A stretch of 24,421 nt of DNA from Clostridium sp. CAG:508 (GCA_000435755.1 FR889098.1:24972-49392), one strand, 5' to 3'; positions 1 through 8,245 are shown, counted from the first letter of the stretch. Notes: generated from the sequence alone by a model not told the origin. Numbers and translations are program-made.

Positions 1-204
1 ATGATTAGTACCAAAAGAATAAGAAAAAATGGAATACTAAATGGTGGAATGGTGGGAGTTATATACATTATAACTTTATATTTGATATCAAGTTTATTCT
101 TAGCAGGATTTAATCTAACATTTAATTCCTTTATAATGCTGATTATTGGAATTATCACAGGAATGATAGGTGGAATAATAGGAGTCAATACAAATAGAAA
201 GTAA
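1..204 (+). CDS. TIGR04086-type membrane protein, C-terminal part (5' end cut by window)
   Basis: Two hydrophobic segments are visible, at about residues 16-38 and 43-62, joined by a short polar turn and ending in a basic tail (NTNRK). The Gly-rich second helix (MIGGIIGVN) and the basic KRIRKNG stretch before the first helix resemble the second half of the TIGR04086/YrzE family. These are clostridial membrane proteins of about 115-130 residues with four helices, often encoded near yajC and secDF. Only half that length is present and the frame is open from base 1, so the true start probably lies upstream and the ATG at position 1 is an internal Met. The function of the family is unknown. The gene is followed by a strong terminator. 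Family assignment is moderate, resting on pattern and neighbourhood. Confidence 0.6.
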   Translation: MISTKRIRKNGILNGGMVGVIYIITLYLISSLFLAGFNLTFNSFIMLIIGIITGMIGGIIGVNTNRK

Positions 205-220
205 AACGTGAATAAAGTCG

Positions 221-280
221 AAAAATAGCAATATTTTTTAGGAAGAAATTCTAAAAAATGGTTGCTATTTTTTTGTTTTT
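221..280 (+). terminator. Strong intrinsic terminator after the membrane protein gene
   Basis: The outer stem pairs 221-231 (AAAAATAGCAA) with 262-272 (TTGCTATTTTT). After a one-base bulge at 260 a second stem continues, pairing 33-43 of that line (233-243) with 249-259. The whole structure has over 20 base pairs and runs into a T-rich tract to about 280. It separates the first gene from the HD-domain gene. Confidence 0.85.
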
Positions 281-323
281 AATATAAAATTTAAAGGTAA
301 ATTATACAGTAGGAGGAAACTAA

Positions 324-983
324 TTGATTACTTTAGAAGATGTAAAGAAAAATGATGAACTTACTCAATTAATATTAAGTTCACAAAAACAATTAAATGC
401 TTTAGGATATACAGAACACTCGATAAGACATATGAGTATTGTATCACAGCGTGCAGGAGAATTACTGCAGACACTGGATTATCCGGAAGAAAGAATAGAA
501 CTTGCTAAAATAGCTGGTTATATGCATGATATAGGAAACTGTATAAACAGAGTAGATCATGCTCATACAGGAGCAATACTTGCATATCAAATATTAAAAG
601 ATATGGGAATGAGTGTTGAGCAAAGAACTGAAATAATGATGGCGATAGGAAACCATGATGAACAAACAGGAACTGCAGTAAGTGATATATCAGCAGCTTT
701 AATATTAGCGGACAAGTCTGATGCACATCGCAGTAGAGTGGTAAATAAAAACATCTCTACATTTGACAAACATGATAAAGTTAATTATGCAGTTACTGAT
801 TCGAAGTTCATTATTGACAAAGAAAATAGAAAGGTAACATTAGACTTAACAATTGACACAAAAATATCACCAGTATTAGATTATTTTGAAATATTTATGG
901 ACAGAACTATGATGAGTAAATATGCGGCTAAGTATTTAGGAATTTGGTTTGAGTTAGTTATTAATGATACAAAGTTATTGTAA
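324..983 (+). CDS. HD-domain phosphohydrolase
   Basis: This is a 219-residue soluble protein with an HD metal-dependent phosphohydrolase domain. Visible ligands are His36, the His68-Asp69 pair (MHDIGN), His79/His81, His111 (GNHDE) and Asp130 (ADKSD), in the expected order. The substrate is unknown; such proteins hydrolyse phosphate esters, often of nucleotides. The start is TTG at 324: AGGAGG at 311-316 sits 7 bases upstream and there is no nearby in-frame ATG. The same gene type lies just upstream of secD in many Clostridia, which supports orthology with that unnamed backbone gene. The last third (after about residue 150) is a small beta-rich region ending in a helix. Domain call is confident; specific activity cannot be inferred. 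Confidence 0.85.
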   Translation: MITLEDVKKNDELTQLILSSQKQLNALGYTEHSIRHMSIVSQRAGELLQTLDYPEERIELAKIAGYMHDIGNCINRVDHAHTGAILAYQILKDMGMSVEQRTEIMMAIGNHDEQTGTAVSDISAALILADKSDAHRSRVVNKNISTFDKHDKVNYAVTDSKFIIDKENRKVTLDLTIDTKISPVLDYFEIFMDRTMMSKYAAKYLGIWFELVINDTKLL

Positions 984-1094
984 TGCATCTTTCCTCGCAA
1001 TATACTAATGCTTTTTAAAATTACACAAAATAATCAGCATCTTGCTTGAGCAAAGTAGATTAAAAACAACAAATAAAGAAAGGAAATGAAAAAA

Positions 1095-2444
1095 ATGAAA
1101 GCACTAAAAAGAACACTAATAATTTTAGTAATAATTTTATTAGCACTAATCTCATTTGGAGGGATTTTTATACAAAAAACTAAGTTTGTGGAAAATATTT
1201 TACCAGAGTTTAAATTGGGAGCAGAATTATCAGGAACAAGAAATATTGGACTAGTAGTAAGTACCGCTACTGATACTATTATTTATGATAAGGATGGCAA
1301 TGTAGTTGAAAAGGAAGGAGAAGGAACTACTAAACAAGAAGTACCTGTAAATCCGACGGAAACATTAACAGAAGAAAACTATAGATTAGCAAAGGAAGTA
1401 ATAGAAAAAAGATTAAATAGTATAAAAGCAGTAGATGCAAACTTAAACGTGAAGAAAGCAGTTGACTATTATGAAATAAAGCAAAATGAACAAAATGGAA
1501 ATATAGTAGTTAAAATACCAGAAAATAGTGATACAGATATGGTATTACAATATATGGCTATTAAAGGAACATTTAATGTTGTTGATGAACAAAATAATGT
1601 ATTAATGAATAATAGCGATATAAAAAAGGCACAAGTAGTATATAACAGTACTGACAGTGGAATATCAGTATACTTAACAATACAATTCAATAAAGAAGGA
1701 ACACAAAAATTAAAAGATATTTCTAATACATTTATTAAAACTACAGACGAAGAAGGAAAAGAAACAACCAAAAAAATTAGTATAAAAATAGACAATACAA
1801 CTGTACTTAGTACATATTTCTCAGAAGAGATTTCAACTGGTATGATACAATTAACATTTGGAACAGCAAGCTCTAAGAGTGAAGATTTAAGAAATTATGT
1901 TCAAGAAGCTAATAACTTAGCAACATTATTAAATACAGGAAATTTACCAATAGCATATACAGTTGATGAGAACCGTTACATATTACCAGATATTAGTAAT
2001 GAAACATTCTTTGTACCAGCTATAATTGTATTAAGTATAATGGTTATTGCAGTATTATTTTTAATAATCAAATACAGAGTTAAAGGAATACTAGGAGCAC
2101 TTAGCTTTACAGGATATATAGCTTCATTATTAATTATAATTAGATTAACAAATGTAGTTGTATCAATCGAGGGAATGGTTGGAATTTTAATATCAATAGC
2201 TCTAAATTATGTGTTTATAGTATACTTGTTAAATGGAAAGAAAAAAGAAGAACAAGAATTTACTTACAAACAAGGATTTATTAACTTCTTATTTGTATTA
2301 ATTCCAATAGCAGTTACAACAATAATCTTTAGCTTTATAAGTTGGATTCCAATTTATAGCTTTGGAATGACAATGTTTTGGGGAATTGTTTTAATAATGC
2401 TATATAACGTTATTCTTACAAAACCATTATTATTCACAAAATAG
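1095..2444 (+). CDS. secD: SecD-like membrane protein, degenerate
   Basis: SecD is the RND-type partner of SecYEG that uses the proton gradient to help release exported proteins. Architecture fits: an N-terminal helix (about residues 5-25), a large extracytoplasmic P1 region (about 35-310), then five C-terminal helices. Key signatures are altered. The usual D-L-x-GG stretch after helix 1 reads GAELSGT, and the conserved GMAVDAN segment of helix 4, which carries the proton-relay Asp, reads ISIALNY with no acidic residue. The protein may therefore be a structural relic or a non-proton-driven partner. The start at ATG 1095 is preferred over ATG 1086 because AAAGGA (about 1079-1084) is 10 bases from 1095 but only 1 from 1086. 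secF follows after 47 bases. Homology is confident; activity is doubtful. Confidence 0.8.
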   Translation: MKALKRTLIILVIILLALISFGGIFIQKTKFVENILPEFKLGAELSGTRNIGLVVSTATDTIIYDKDGNVVEKEGEGTTKQEVPVNPTETLTEENYRLAKEVIEKRLNSIKAVDANLNVKKAVDYYEIKQNEQNGNIVVKIPENSDTDMVLQYMAIKGTFNVVDEQNNVLMNNSDIKKAQVVYNSTDSGISVYLTIQFNKEGTQKLKDISNTFIKTTDEEGKETTKKISIKIDNTTVLSTYFSEEISTGMIQLTFGTASSKSEDLRNYVQEANNLATLLNTGNLPIAYTVDENRYILPDISNETFFVPAIIVLSIMVIAVLFLIIKYRVKGILGALSFTGYIASLLIIIRLTNVVVSIEGMVGILISIALNYVFIVYLLNGKKKEEQEFTYKQGFINFLFVLIPIAVTTIIFSFISWIPIYSFGMTMFWGIVLIMLYNVILTKPLLFTK

Positions 2445-2491
2445 TTGTTATTTAACATTATTAAAATTATAGTAAAGGAATGTGATAAAAA

Positions 2492-3160
2492 ATGAGCAAA
2501 AAAATTATTTATATATTGCTAGCTTTAATTATAGTAGCTGGAGCAATTATGACATGTGTAAAAGGCTTTAATGTAGACACTATGTATACAGACAATGTTA
2601 GACTATATGTATATATACAAAAAGAATTTGAAAACAATGATATAAAACAAATTGCAAAAGAAGTATTTGGAACAGATGAAATTGTTGTACAAAAAGTAGA
2701 AGTTTATAAAGATATGGCAGTAATTACAATAAAACAAAAAGATGTAAACAATATAAATGCAGAACTAAAAAATTTAGTAGAACAATTAAACACTAAGATA
2801 AATGAAAAATATGAAATAAAAAATACCACAGACGACATAATTATAAAATACGAACCTAAATTAAAACTTACAAGTATTTTAAAACCATATATTATGCCAG
2901 TTGCAATAACTACTATTATTATTCTAATATATGCATTTATTCGTTATATGGAGTTAGGAAGCCTTAAAACAGTAGGAAAATACTTATTAGCTATAATAGT
3001 TCCAGAATTAGTATATGCAAGTATCTTAGTAATTTGTAGGATTCCGGTAAACAAATTTGTTGCACCAATAGGATTAATCGTTTATGCAGTATCTATTGTA
3101 GCTGTAACAATGATAAAAGAAAAACAATTAGAAATTGCTAAATTAGCAGACAAAAAATAA
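2492..3160 (+). CDS. secF: SecF-like membrane protein, shortened
   Basis: The 222-residue protein directly follows secD and ends at a terminator, which identifies it as the SecF partner. One N-terminal helix (about 4-23) is followed by an extracytoplasmic domain (about 30-130) and only three more helices (about 131-152, 163-185, 188-210). Typical SecF is near 300 residues with six helices and has an FxGG motif after helix 1 and a conserved polar/acidic segment in helix 4; neither is visible here. The last two helices appear to be missing altogether. The stop is a clean TAA followed by a terminator, so this looks like genuine reduction and not a recent frameshift. SD is AAAGGA at 2474-2479. 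Assignment rests on position and topology more than on residues. Confidence 0.65.
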   Translation: MSKKIIYILLALIIVAGAIMTCVKGFNVDTMYTDNVRLYVYIQKEFENNDIKQIAKEVFGTDEIVVQKVEVYKDMAVITIKQKDVNNINAELKNLVEQLNTKINEKYEIKNTTDDIIIKYEPKLKLTSILKPYIMPVAITTIIILIYAFIRYMELGSLKTVGKYLLAIIVPELVYASILVICRIPVNKFVAPIGLIVYAVSIVAVTMIKEKQLEIAKLADKK

Positions 3161-3168
3161 ACCAAAAT

Positions 3169-3210
3169 AAAACAATGTTCATAAAATATAGTATGAATAT
3201 TGTTTTTTTA
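3169..3210 (+). terminator. Intrinsic terminator after secF
   Basis: Bases 3169-3183 pair with 3192-3206 (15 bp with one G-U), a loop of 8 bases, then a run of T to 3209. It starts 8 bases after the secF stop and closes the secDF operon. The apparent ATG at 3175 lies inside the stem and is not a likely start of the next gene. Confidence 0.85.
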
Positions 3211-3231
3211 TTTGAAAGGAAAGTGAAAATA

Positions 3232-3579
3232 TTGGGAAAAATAAAAGAAATTCTTTATCGAAGCATATATGATATGGAAGTAAATTATAAACAAGCCCAG
3301 AAAATTCTAAGACAAACTAATGGAGTATTGCTAGATGTTAGAAGCCATCAGGAGTATGATGAAGAACACTTACCAAATGCTATAAACATTGATTTATACA
3401 ATTTACAAAATGAAATTCAAATTCGAATACCAAACAAAAGAACAACAATAATTGTATATTGTTCGTGTGGTATTCGTAGCAAACAAGCTCAACAAATTTT
3501 GTGGCAATTGGGATATTCAAATGTATATAACTTGAAAGAAGGTATATATTGCAGATTTCGTAATTTTACAGATAAATAA
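3232..3579 (+). CDS. Single-domain rhodanese-like sulfurtransferase
   Basis: A small cytosolic protein (about 115 residues from this start) with one rhodanese fold. Seen directly: the LLDVRSHQEYDEEHLPNAIN segment, which holds the conserved D-V-R and the E-H-x-x-x-A-I-N substrate-side motif, and the active-site loop YCSCGIRS, whose first Cys aligns with the persulfide-carrying Cys of the C-x4-R loop. It probably moves sulfane sulfur between proteins or small thiols; the partner is unknown. The frame is open from 3175, but that region is the secF terminator. TTG at 3232 has AAAGGA at 3215-3220, and ATG 3274, just before the domain, is a possible later start without a clear SD. A second Cys two residues after the catalytic one is a minor oddity. 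Confidence 0.8.
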   Translation: MGKIKEILYRSIYDMEVNYKQAQKILRQTNGVLLDVRSHQEYDEEHLPNAINIDLYNLQNEIQIRIPNKRTTIIVYCSCGIRSKQAQQILWQLGYSNVYNLKEGIYCRFRNFTDK

Positions 3580-3677
3580 ATTTTGGAACATGTTACCAAT
3601 TGAAGTCATTTAGAATAAAATATGTATATCTAACAAGTTTTTAGTGGATAATATTGTAGAGAGGAGCTAAAAATCAA

Positions 3678-4529
3678 ATGAAATCATTTTGCTTTAAAAC
3701 TAATAATACCCAAATATTAAATTATCTACTAAATAGAATTCAAGAAATTGACTTTGAAAACCTAATATATTCTCAAAATCAATTTAAGATATATAAAAAT
3801 ATAACTATTCATTATAGAGGGAATAATAACAACAAATTCTATAATTTTTTAACAGAATTAATAGGAGAAGTAGTAATTGAATTTTATGAAGAAAAAATAC
3901 TAAAGCAACTTATAAACTACAACTATTTCTATTTTGATGAATATGAAAAGAACAAAATATTAGAAAATTGTATGCAGCTAATAGAACCAGAAGTATACAC
4001 TGCAAAATTACTTGATAACAAAAATATAAAAGAATATGTCAAAGAAAATAAAGCTATGGTTTTAGATGGTTTTGTATATTTTAGATTAAAAGCATATCTA
4101 GAATATTTAGATGAAGTAGTGGACAGTGGAGTAAATCAGTTTGTTATAGAAAAAGAATATAGAGAATTTATTAGTTTGCTTAGAGTATATGTTGAATCAA
4201 AAGTGCCAGAATATAATTTACTGCATTTGATTTATATAAATGGAGAATCCATTTTGTTAGATGAAAAAAGAAATATAGTATCTGTTTCAGAAAATATATA
4301 TAATGCAAAATATTTATCAGATATTTCTTTTTCATCTAATGATTTTGCACTAAATACATTACTATGCCTTTTACCAAGAAGGGTAGAAATACATTTGATT
4401 GATGACGAAGATGAATTTATAAACACTTTAAAGCTAATCTTTGAAGGAAGAGTAACTATATGCAAAGATTGTGATATATGTAAAACATATAAAATACTAA
4501 ACAATGCAAAAATAAGCCATAACAAATAA
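3678..4529 (+). CDS. ytxC: Sporulation protein YtxC
   Basis: A 283-residue protein matching the YtxC family (PF08812), described in Bacillus as a putative sporulation protein of unknown biochemical role. Diagnostic parts are the central MVLDGFVYFRLKAYLEYLD region, followed by EKEYREFISLLR and the C-terminal LLCLLPRRVEIHL segment. Length matches the family (about 280). No signal peptide or membrane helix is seen. The C-terminal segment has CKDCDICK, three closely spaced Cys, which might bind metal; this is only an inference. The SD GAGGAG (around 3661-3666) lies about 11 bases before the ATG. Presence of this gene, with spoIIP and spoIIID further on, supports a spore-forming host. No convincing sigma-E or sigma-G promoter was recognised in the 98 bases upstream. 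Confidence 0.8.
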   Translation: MKSFCFKTNNTQILNYLLNRIQEIDFENLIYSQNQFKIYKNITIHYRGNNNNKFYNFLTELIGEVVIEFYEEKILKQLINYNYFYFDEYEKNKILENCMQLIEPEVYTAKLLDNKNIKEYVKENKAMVLDGFVYFRLKAYLEYLDEVVDSGVNQFVIEKEYREFISLLRVYVESKVPEYNLLHLIYINGESILLDEKRNIVSVSENIYNAKYLSDISFSSNDFALNTLLCLLPRRVEIHLIDDEDEFINTLKLIFEGRVTICKDCDICKTYKILNNAKISHNK

Positions 4530-4533
4530 CCTA

Positions 4534-4562
4534 TTTACTATTTTCGAAAAATGTGATATAAC
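4534..4562 (+). promoter_or_regulatory. Sigma-A-type promoter for the GT2 gene
   Basis: TTTACT (4534-4539), a 17-base spacer, then TATAAC (4557-4562) preceded by TGA, giving an extended -10. The expected start site near 4569 is about 22 bases before the ATG, with CGGAGG in between. Seen by inspection only. Confidence 0.6.
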
Positions 4563-4590
4563 TATAGTATCAAAATAATCGGAGGTTATT

Positions 4591-5562
4591 ATGGAACAAG
4601 AAAAAAAGAAATTAGTCACAATATTAGTACCAGCATATAATGAACAAGAAGTTTTACATTTATTATATGATAGACTAGAAAAACTAATGAACGAAAATAC
4701 TAATTATGACTTTGAAGTATTATTAGTAAATGACGGAAGTAAAGACAAAACTTTTGAGATTATGCAAGAGTTAAGAGAAAAGGATAAAAGATTTTGTTAT
4801 TTAAACTTATCTAGAAATTTTGGTAAAGAAACAGCAATGATAGCAGGTTTAGATTATTGCAAGGGTGATGCAGTAGTTATAATTGATGCAGACTTACAAG
4901 ATCCACCAGAGCTAATTCCAGAAATGATAAAATACTGGGAAGAAGGCTATGATGATGTATATGCAAAGAGAAAATCTAGAGAAGGAGAAACTTGGCTTAA
5001 AAAGTTCACTTCTAAAATGTATTATAGAGTATTACAAGGCTTTACAAGAATTGAAATACAAAAAGATACAGGAGATTTTAGACTATTAGACAGACGTTGC
5101 GTAGAAGCATTAAAGTCAATGAGAGAAAATCAAAGATATACTAAAGGGTTATTTAGTATAATCGGATATAACAAAAAGGAAATCCTATATGATAGAGACC
5201 CTAGAGCAGCCGGACAAACTAAATGGAACTATGGAAAACTAATTGATCTATCAATTGATGGAATTACATCATTTACAACATCACCATTAAGATGGGCAGC
5301 ACTTATAGGATGTGGAGTTTCAGTTATTGGATTTGTTTATATGTTATATATAATCATAAAAACAATAGTAACAGGAATAGATGTACCTGGCTATGCTTCA
5401 TTAATGGTAGTTATACTATTCTTGGGAGGAATTCAACTAATATTCTTAGGAATTATAGGAGAATATTTAGGAAGAACTTTTAATGAAAGCAAACACAGAC
5501 CTTTGTACTTTATTGAAAGATATAATGAAACAAAAGAAACGAACGAACATTTAAATAAATAA
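4591..5562 (+). CDS. GT2 family, membrane-anchored polyprenyl-phosphate glycosyltransferase
   Basis: The N-terminal GT-A domain (about residues 8-225) has the nucleotide-sugar motif VPAYNEQE, the VNDGSKDKT strand-loop, and the metal-binding segment DADLQDPPE near residue 100. Two helices follow (about 235-257 and 268-290), then a short basic cytosolic tail. This is the layout of the DPM1/GtrB/YkcC group, which transfers a sugar from a nucleotide donor to undecaprenyl phosphate at the cytosolic face of the membrane for later use in cell-wall or surface glycan decoration. The sugar cannot be read from the sequence. Length (323) is typical. SD CGGAGG is 6 bases before the ATG. The gene has its own promoter and converges on the GH57 gene, so it is probably a single-gene transcript. 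Confidence 0.9.
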   Translation: MEQEKKKLVTILVPAYNEQEVLHLLYDRLEKLMNENTNYDFEVLLVNDGSKDKTFEIMQELREKDKRFCYLNLSRNFGKETAMIAGLDYCKGDAVVIIDADLQDPPELIPEMIKYWEEGYDDVYAKRKSREGETWLKKFTSKMYYRVLQGFTRIEIQKDTGDFRLLDRRCVEALKSMRENQRYTKGLFSIIGYNKKEILYDRDPRAAGQTKWNYGKLIDLSIDGITSFTTSPLRWAALIGCGVSVIGFVYMLYIIIKTIVTGIDVPGYASLMVVILFLGGIQLIFLGIIGEYLGRTFNESKHRPLYFIERYNETKETNEHLNK

Positions 5563-5598
5563 AAAAGTGCCAATGGAATTTTCCATTGGCGCATTTTT
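5561..5598. terminator. Bidirectional terminator between converging genes
   Basis: A perfect inverted repeat GCCAATGGAA/TTCCATTGGC (5569-5578 and 5581-5590), flanked by A-run 5561-5566 and T-run 5594-5598, so it can end transcription from both sides. It touches both stop codons: GT2 ends at 5562 and the GH57 stop begins at 5597. Confidence 0.9.
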
Positions 5599-7195
5599 AT
5601 CTATAAATCATATAATCGATTTCCGGAAATATACAGTCTTTTTTAGAAATATCTTTTAAGAATTTGATGTATTCCTCATCAGTTTTATCATTCATAAGAC
5701 CATCATATAATCTATTAAATCTACCAACATGGTCTTTAATACGCTTTTTAGCATAATCAACCATAGTTCCATTTGTAATAATAAACAACCAATCACTACT
5801 TTGAGCTAACAATACTTCCCTAGCACATTGGTTTAAAGCTTTCTTTTTGGTTTTATCTTTTTCATTTGGAAACTTATTAGCAAGTTCAACCATTTTATTA
5901 CCAATATCATGCAAATATTTGTGAGCATAATCATTTGTATAATTTAACCAAACTTCGCTATAACCATTAGCGCCCCAACTAGAACGACAAGGTGTACATA
6001 CTTGCATAGAGGGATATTTATCAATATATTCACTAGGAGTAATTAACTTGAAATTACATTTATCATAGTAAATCTTTTTGAATAAAACATATAACCAATC
6101 TGGACCTTCATACCACCAGTGACCATATAGCTCTGCATCATAAGGACAAGTAATAATAGGAGGGTTAGAAGTTAGTTTTGATAATTCGTTAATTTGTTTT
6201 ACTCTACTATCAAAGAAGTGTCCGGCTTGTTTTTCAACACTATCTTGAGCCCATTGAACATTATAGTAATCTTTCTCACAGTCTTTACCTGTAATTCTGT
6301 AATATTTTATACCAGTATGAACTCTAACTCCATTTGAAGCAATATATGGCTTAATGTAATCATAAGGAGCATCATATCCAATGTCTCTGTAAAATTCTCT
6401 ATAATTAAAGTCACCAGGATAACCATTGATAGAACTCCATACTTGCCTTGAAGACTCAATATCTCTACCAAAAGCTATAATACCTTCAGGTGAAACAATT
6501 GGAGCAAAAGTACCATAAATAGGTGTAGGGTTAGCATACAAGATACCATGTGTTTCAGTAATTATATATTTAATCCCAAATTCTTTTAAATATTTATCAG
6601 CCTCAGGAATGTATCCACATTCAGGAAGCCATATTCCATTAGGTGTTTTACCAAAATACTTTTTATATGTTTGAACACCAACTGCTATTTGGGCTCTTAC
6701 AGTTTTTTCATTTACATATAAAATAGGGAAGTAACCATGTGTTGCACCACAAGTAATAATCTCCAACACTCCAATATCTTGAAAATGCTTAAAAGCTTCA
6801 ATTAAGTTACAATTATATATTTCTTTAAATAAATGCAAATCATTAGAATAGCGGTTAAAATAATAATGAGCAAGTTCGTTTTCTTTTGCATTATCCTTAG
6901 TTCTTTCTATTTCTTTTTTAGCAAGTTCAATATGAGTATTCAAATATTTGATATATCTTTTTTGCAATAGCTTATTATCAAGCATATTTAAAAGAGGAGG
7001 AGTAAGTGACATTGTTATTCTAAAGTCAACTTTTTCCTTCTCTAATTTTCCGAAGTTTGTTAATAAAGGTAAGTAGGTCTCCGAAATTGCCTCATACAAC
7101 CATTGTTCCTCTAAGTAATCTTCGCTTTCAGGATGATGTATAAAAGGCAAATGAGCATGTAGTATAAAACTAACATAGCCTTTTTCTTTAGTCAT
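5597..7195 (-). CDS. GH57 family 1,4-alpha-glucan branching enzyme (DUF1957-type)
   Basis: A glycoside hydrolase family 57 protein of about 532 residues, the size of the Thermus/Thermococcus-type GH57 branching enzymes. Landmarks: N-terminal HAHLPF (family motif 1), GIWLPECGY with the expected nucleophile Glu192, and CPYDAELYGHWW with the expected acid/base Asp353. A helical C-terminal region with SSWGANGY and a Trp-containing SSDWLF segment follows, as in DUF1957. The likely reaction is making alpha-1,6 branches in a cytosolic alpha-glucan such as glycogen. ATG 7195 is chosen because GGAG at 7201-7205 is 6 bases upstream; the longer TTG start at 7207 overlaps that SD. It follows the DUF4912 gene closely on the same strand, so the two are co-transcribed. 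An amylolytic GH57 activity is the main alternative. Confidence 0.85.
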   Translation of the reverse strand: MTKEKGYVSFILHAHLPFIHHPESEDYLEEQWLYEAISETYLPLLTNFGKLEKEKVDFRITMSLTPPLLNMLDNKLLQKRYIKYLNTHIELAKKEIERTKDNAKENELAHYYFNRYSNDLHLFKEIYNCNLIEAFKHFQDIGVLEIITCGATHGYFPILYVNEKTVRAQIAVGVQTYKKYFGKTPNGIWLPECGYIPEADKYLKEFGIKYIITETHGILYANPTPIYGTFAPIVSPEGIIAFGRDIESSRQVWSSINGYPGDFNYREFYRDIGYDAPYDYIKPYIASNGVRVHTGIKYYRITGKDCEKDYYNVQWAQDSVEKQAGHFFDSRVKQINELSKLTSNPPIITCPYDAELYGHWWYEGPDWLYVLFKKIYYDKCNFKLITPSEYIDKYPSMQVCTPCRSSWGANGYSEVWLNYTNDYAHKYLHDIGNKMVELANKFPNEKDKTKKKALNQCAREVLLAQSSDWLFIITNGTMVDYAKKRIKDHVGRFNRLYDGLMNDKTDEEYIKFLKDISKKDCIFPEIDYMIYR

Positions 7196-7209
7196 TATTT
7201 TCTCCAATC

Positions 7210-8052
7210 TTAAGAAGACATTTTAGAAGAAGTTAAATGTGCATTTAATTTGTCTTCTAATAATTCATTTTTGTAAATTTCTTTATATAAATCATAAATA
7301 TTATATATTCTACCAATGTTATTCATAAATGATAAAGAAGAAGTATCTTTTGATATGATTTCATTAGTTTTTACATTTTTAAAAAATACAGTTTTTCCTA
7401 AGCTGTCAAATAAAATATGATCATTAGGTGTTTGTAAATCATTAGAAGAGGTTATATAAACACTTTCATGATGAACTTCTGGATTTCTAGGTTTTCTGAA
7501 TAAAACTACATCATATTTGCAATCACTATCTGGAATATTGATATACCAACTATTAGCATAGTCATTTATTTCTACTTCAAAAGAATAGTTTTTAGTTTGA
7601 TTTGTTACTGTTAAATATGGAATAGTGTTATTAAAGAAATCTTCTCCATATTTTTCTAAATACATTTGTCTATCTTCATCAGAAATGTCCCAATATACAA
7701 ATAGTATAGTAGGAGTTTGTGCTAATATTTTTACAATAGTTTGGTTGTAAAGATTAGGCAAATCATAATATTCTAAAATAGGTAACTTTTTGCTAGAAGA
7801 TTTTTTAGTAGTTGCTTTTCTTGTGGTAGATTTCTTAGCAGTTGTTTTTGTGCCTGTAGAAGTCTTCTTAGTGGAAGCTTTTTTTGCTGTAGCAGATTTT
7901 GAACTTGTAGTTTTTTTAACAGTAGATTTGTTAGTACTAGCTTTTTTAGTAGTACTTTTTTTGCCTACAGTCTTTGATGTAGTGACTTTAGCAGGCTTCT
8001 TAGTACCTATTTTTTTCTCTTCAATTATTTCTTCTTTAGCTTTTCTTGGCAT
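7210..8052 (-). CDS. DUF4912 protein with lysine-rich histone-H1-like tail
   Basis: A two-part protein of 280 residues. Residues 1-89 are low complexity: Lys, Thr, Ser and Ala in repeats such as KKSTTKKAS and TAKKSTTRKA, with about 24 Lys between residues 17 and 89 by hand count and almost no hydrophobics. The rest, from LPILEYYDLP onward, is a compact domain with LFVYWDIS, a Trp-Tyr strand (SWYINIP), and the LFRKPRNP turn that I associate with DUF4912. This domain has no firm function but is commonly encoded beside GH57 and GT4 glucan genes. I infer a scaffold or carbohydrate-binding role with a cationic tail that binds a polyanion or nucleic acid. SD GGAGG lies 5 bases before the ATG. Domain name is moderately certain; function unknown. 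Confidence 0.75.
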   Translation of the reverse strand: MPRKAKEEIIEEKKIGTKKPAKVTTSKTVGKKSTTKKASTNKSTVKKTTSSKSATAKKASTKKTSTGTKTTAKKSTTRKATTKKSSSKKLPILEYYDLPNLYNQTIVKILAQTPTILFVYWDISDEDRQMYLEKYGEDFFNNTIPYLTVTNQTKNYSFEVEINDYANSWYINIPDSDCKYDVVLFRKPRNPEVHHESVYITSSNDLQTPNDHILFDSLGKTVFFKNVKTNEIISKDTSSLSFMNNIGRIYNIYDLYKEIYKNELLEDKLNAHLTSSKMSS

Positions 8053-8089
8053 CTTATCCTCCGTTTATATTTCGAACATCTATATCTAT

Positions 8090-8121
8090 ATTATACTATA
8101 TCAAAACGCAAATAAATTCAA
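8090..8121 (-). promoter_or_regulatory. Putative promoter of the DUF4912-GH57 operon
   Basis: Read on the minus strand, TTGAAT (8121-8116) is followed after 17 bases by TAGTAT (8098-8093), with an overlapping TATAAT (8095-8090) at 20 bases. Either can serve as the -10. It lies 38 bases or more before the ATG. The 193-base gap 8053-8245 holds this and the divergent GT4 promoter. Confidence 0.4.
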
Positions 8122-8164
8122 GAGAAAATCACAAAAAAATAATAAAATATTTTGTAAAAAATTG

Positions 8165-8193
8165 TTTACTTTTGTCACAAAATTATATACAAT
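8165..8193 (+). promoter_or_regulatory. Putative GT4 promoter with palindrome in its spacer
   Basis: TTTACT (8165-8170), 17-base spacer, TACAAT (8188-8193). The spacer contains the perfect palindrome TTTTGTCACAAAA at 8170-8182 (6-bp arms around a central C), placed where a bound repressor would block RNA polymerase. No regulator family is recognised from this site. Confidence 0.45.
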
Positions 8194-8245
8194 AGAGACA
8201 GCATAAAATTCAAAAGATGAAAATGAGGAAGGGGCAAAAATAAAA

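Noticed and set aside
1042..1053. Near-palindrome TTGCTTGAGCAA before secD
   Set aside because: Only 5-bp arms with a 2-base centre, no promoter elements around it; chance is likely.
984..1085. Possible terminator TGCAT/ATGC after the HD gene
   Set aside because: Only 4-5 pairs with a long loop; too weak to call, so secDF may be co-transcribed with the HD gene.
3175..3231. Extension of the rhodanese gene to ATG 3175
   Set aside because: That ATG is inside the secF terminator stem, has no SD, and the added residues are not part of the rhodanese fold.
7790..8206. A 138-codon open frame on the plus strand opposite the DUF4912 gene
   Set aside because: It is the antisense of the Lys-rich repeat (giving Val/Leu/Phe repeats), has no ribosome site, and runs through the promoter region.
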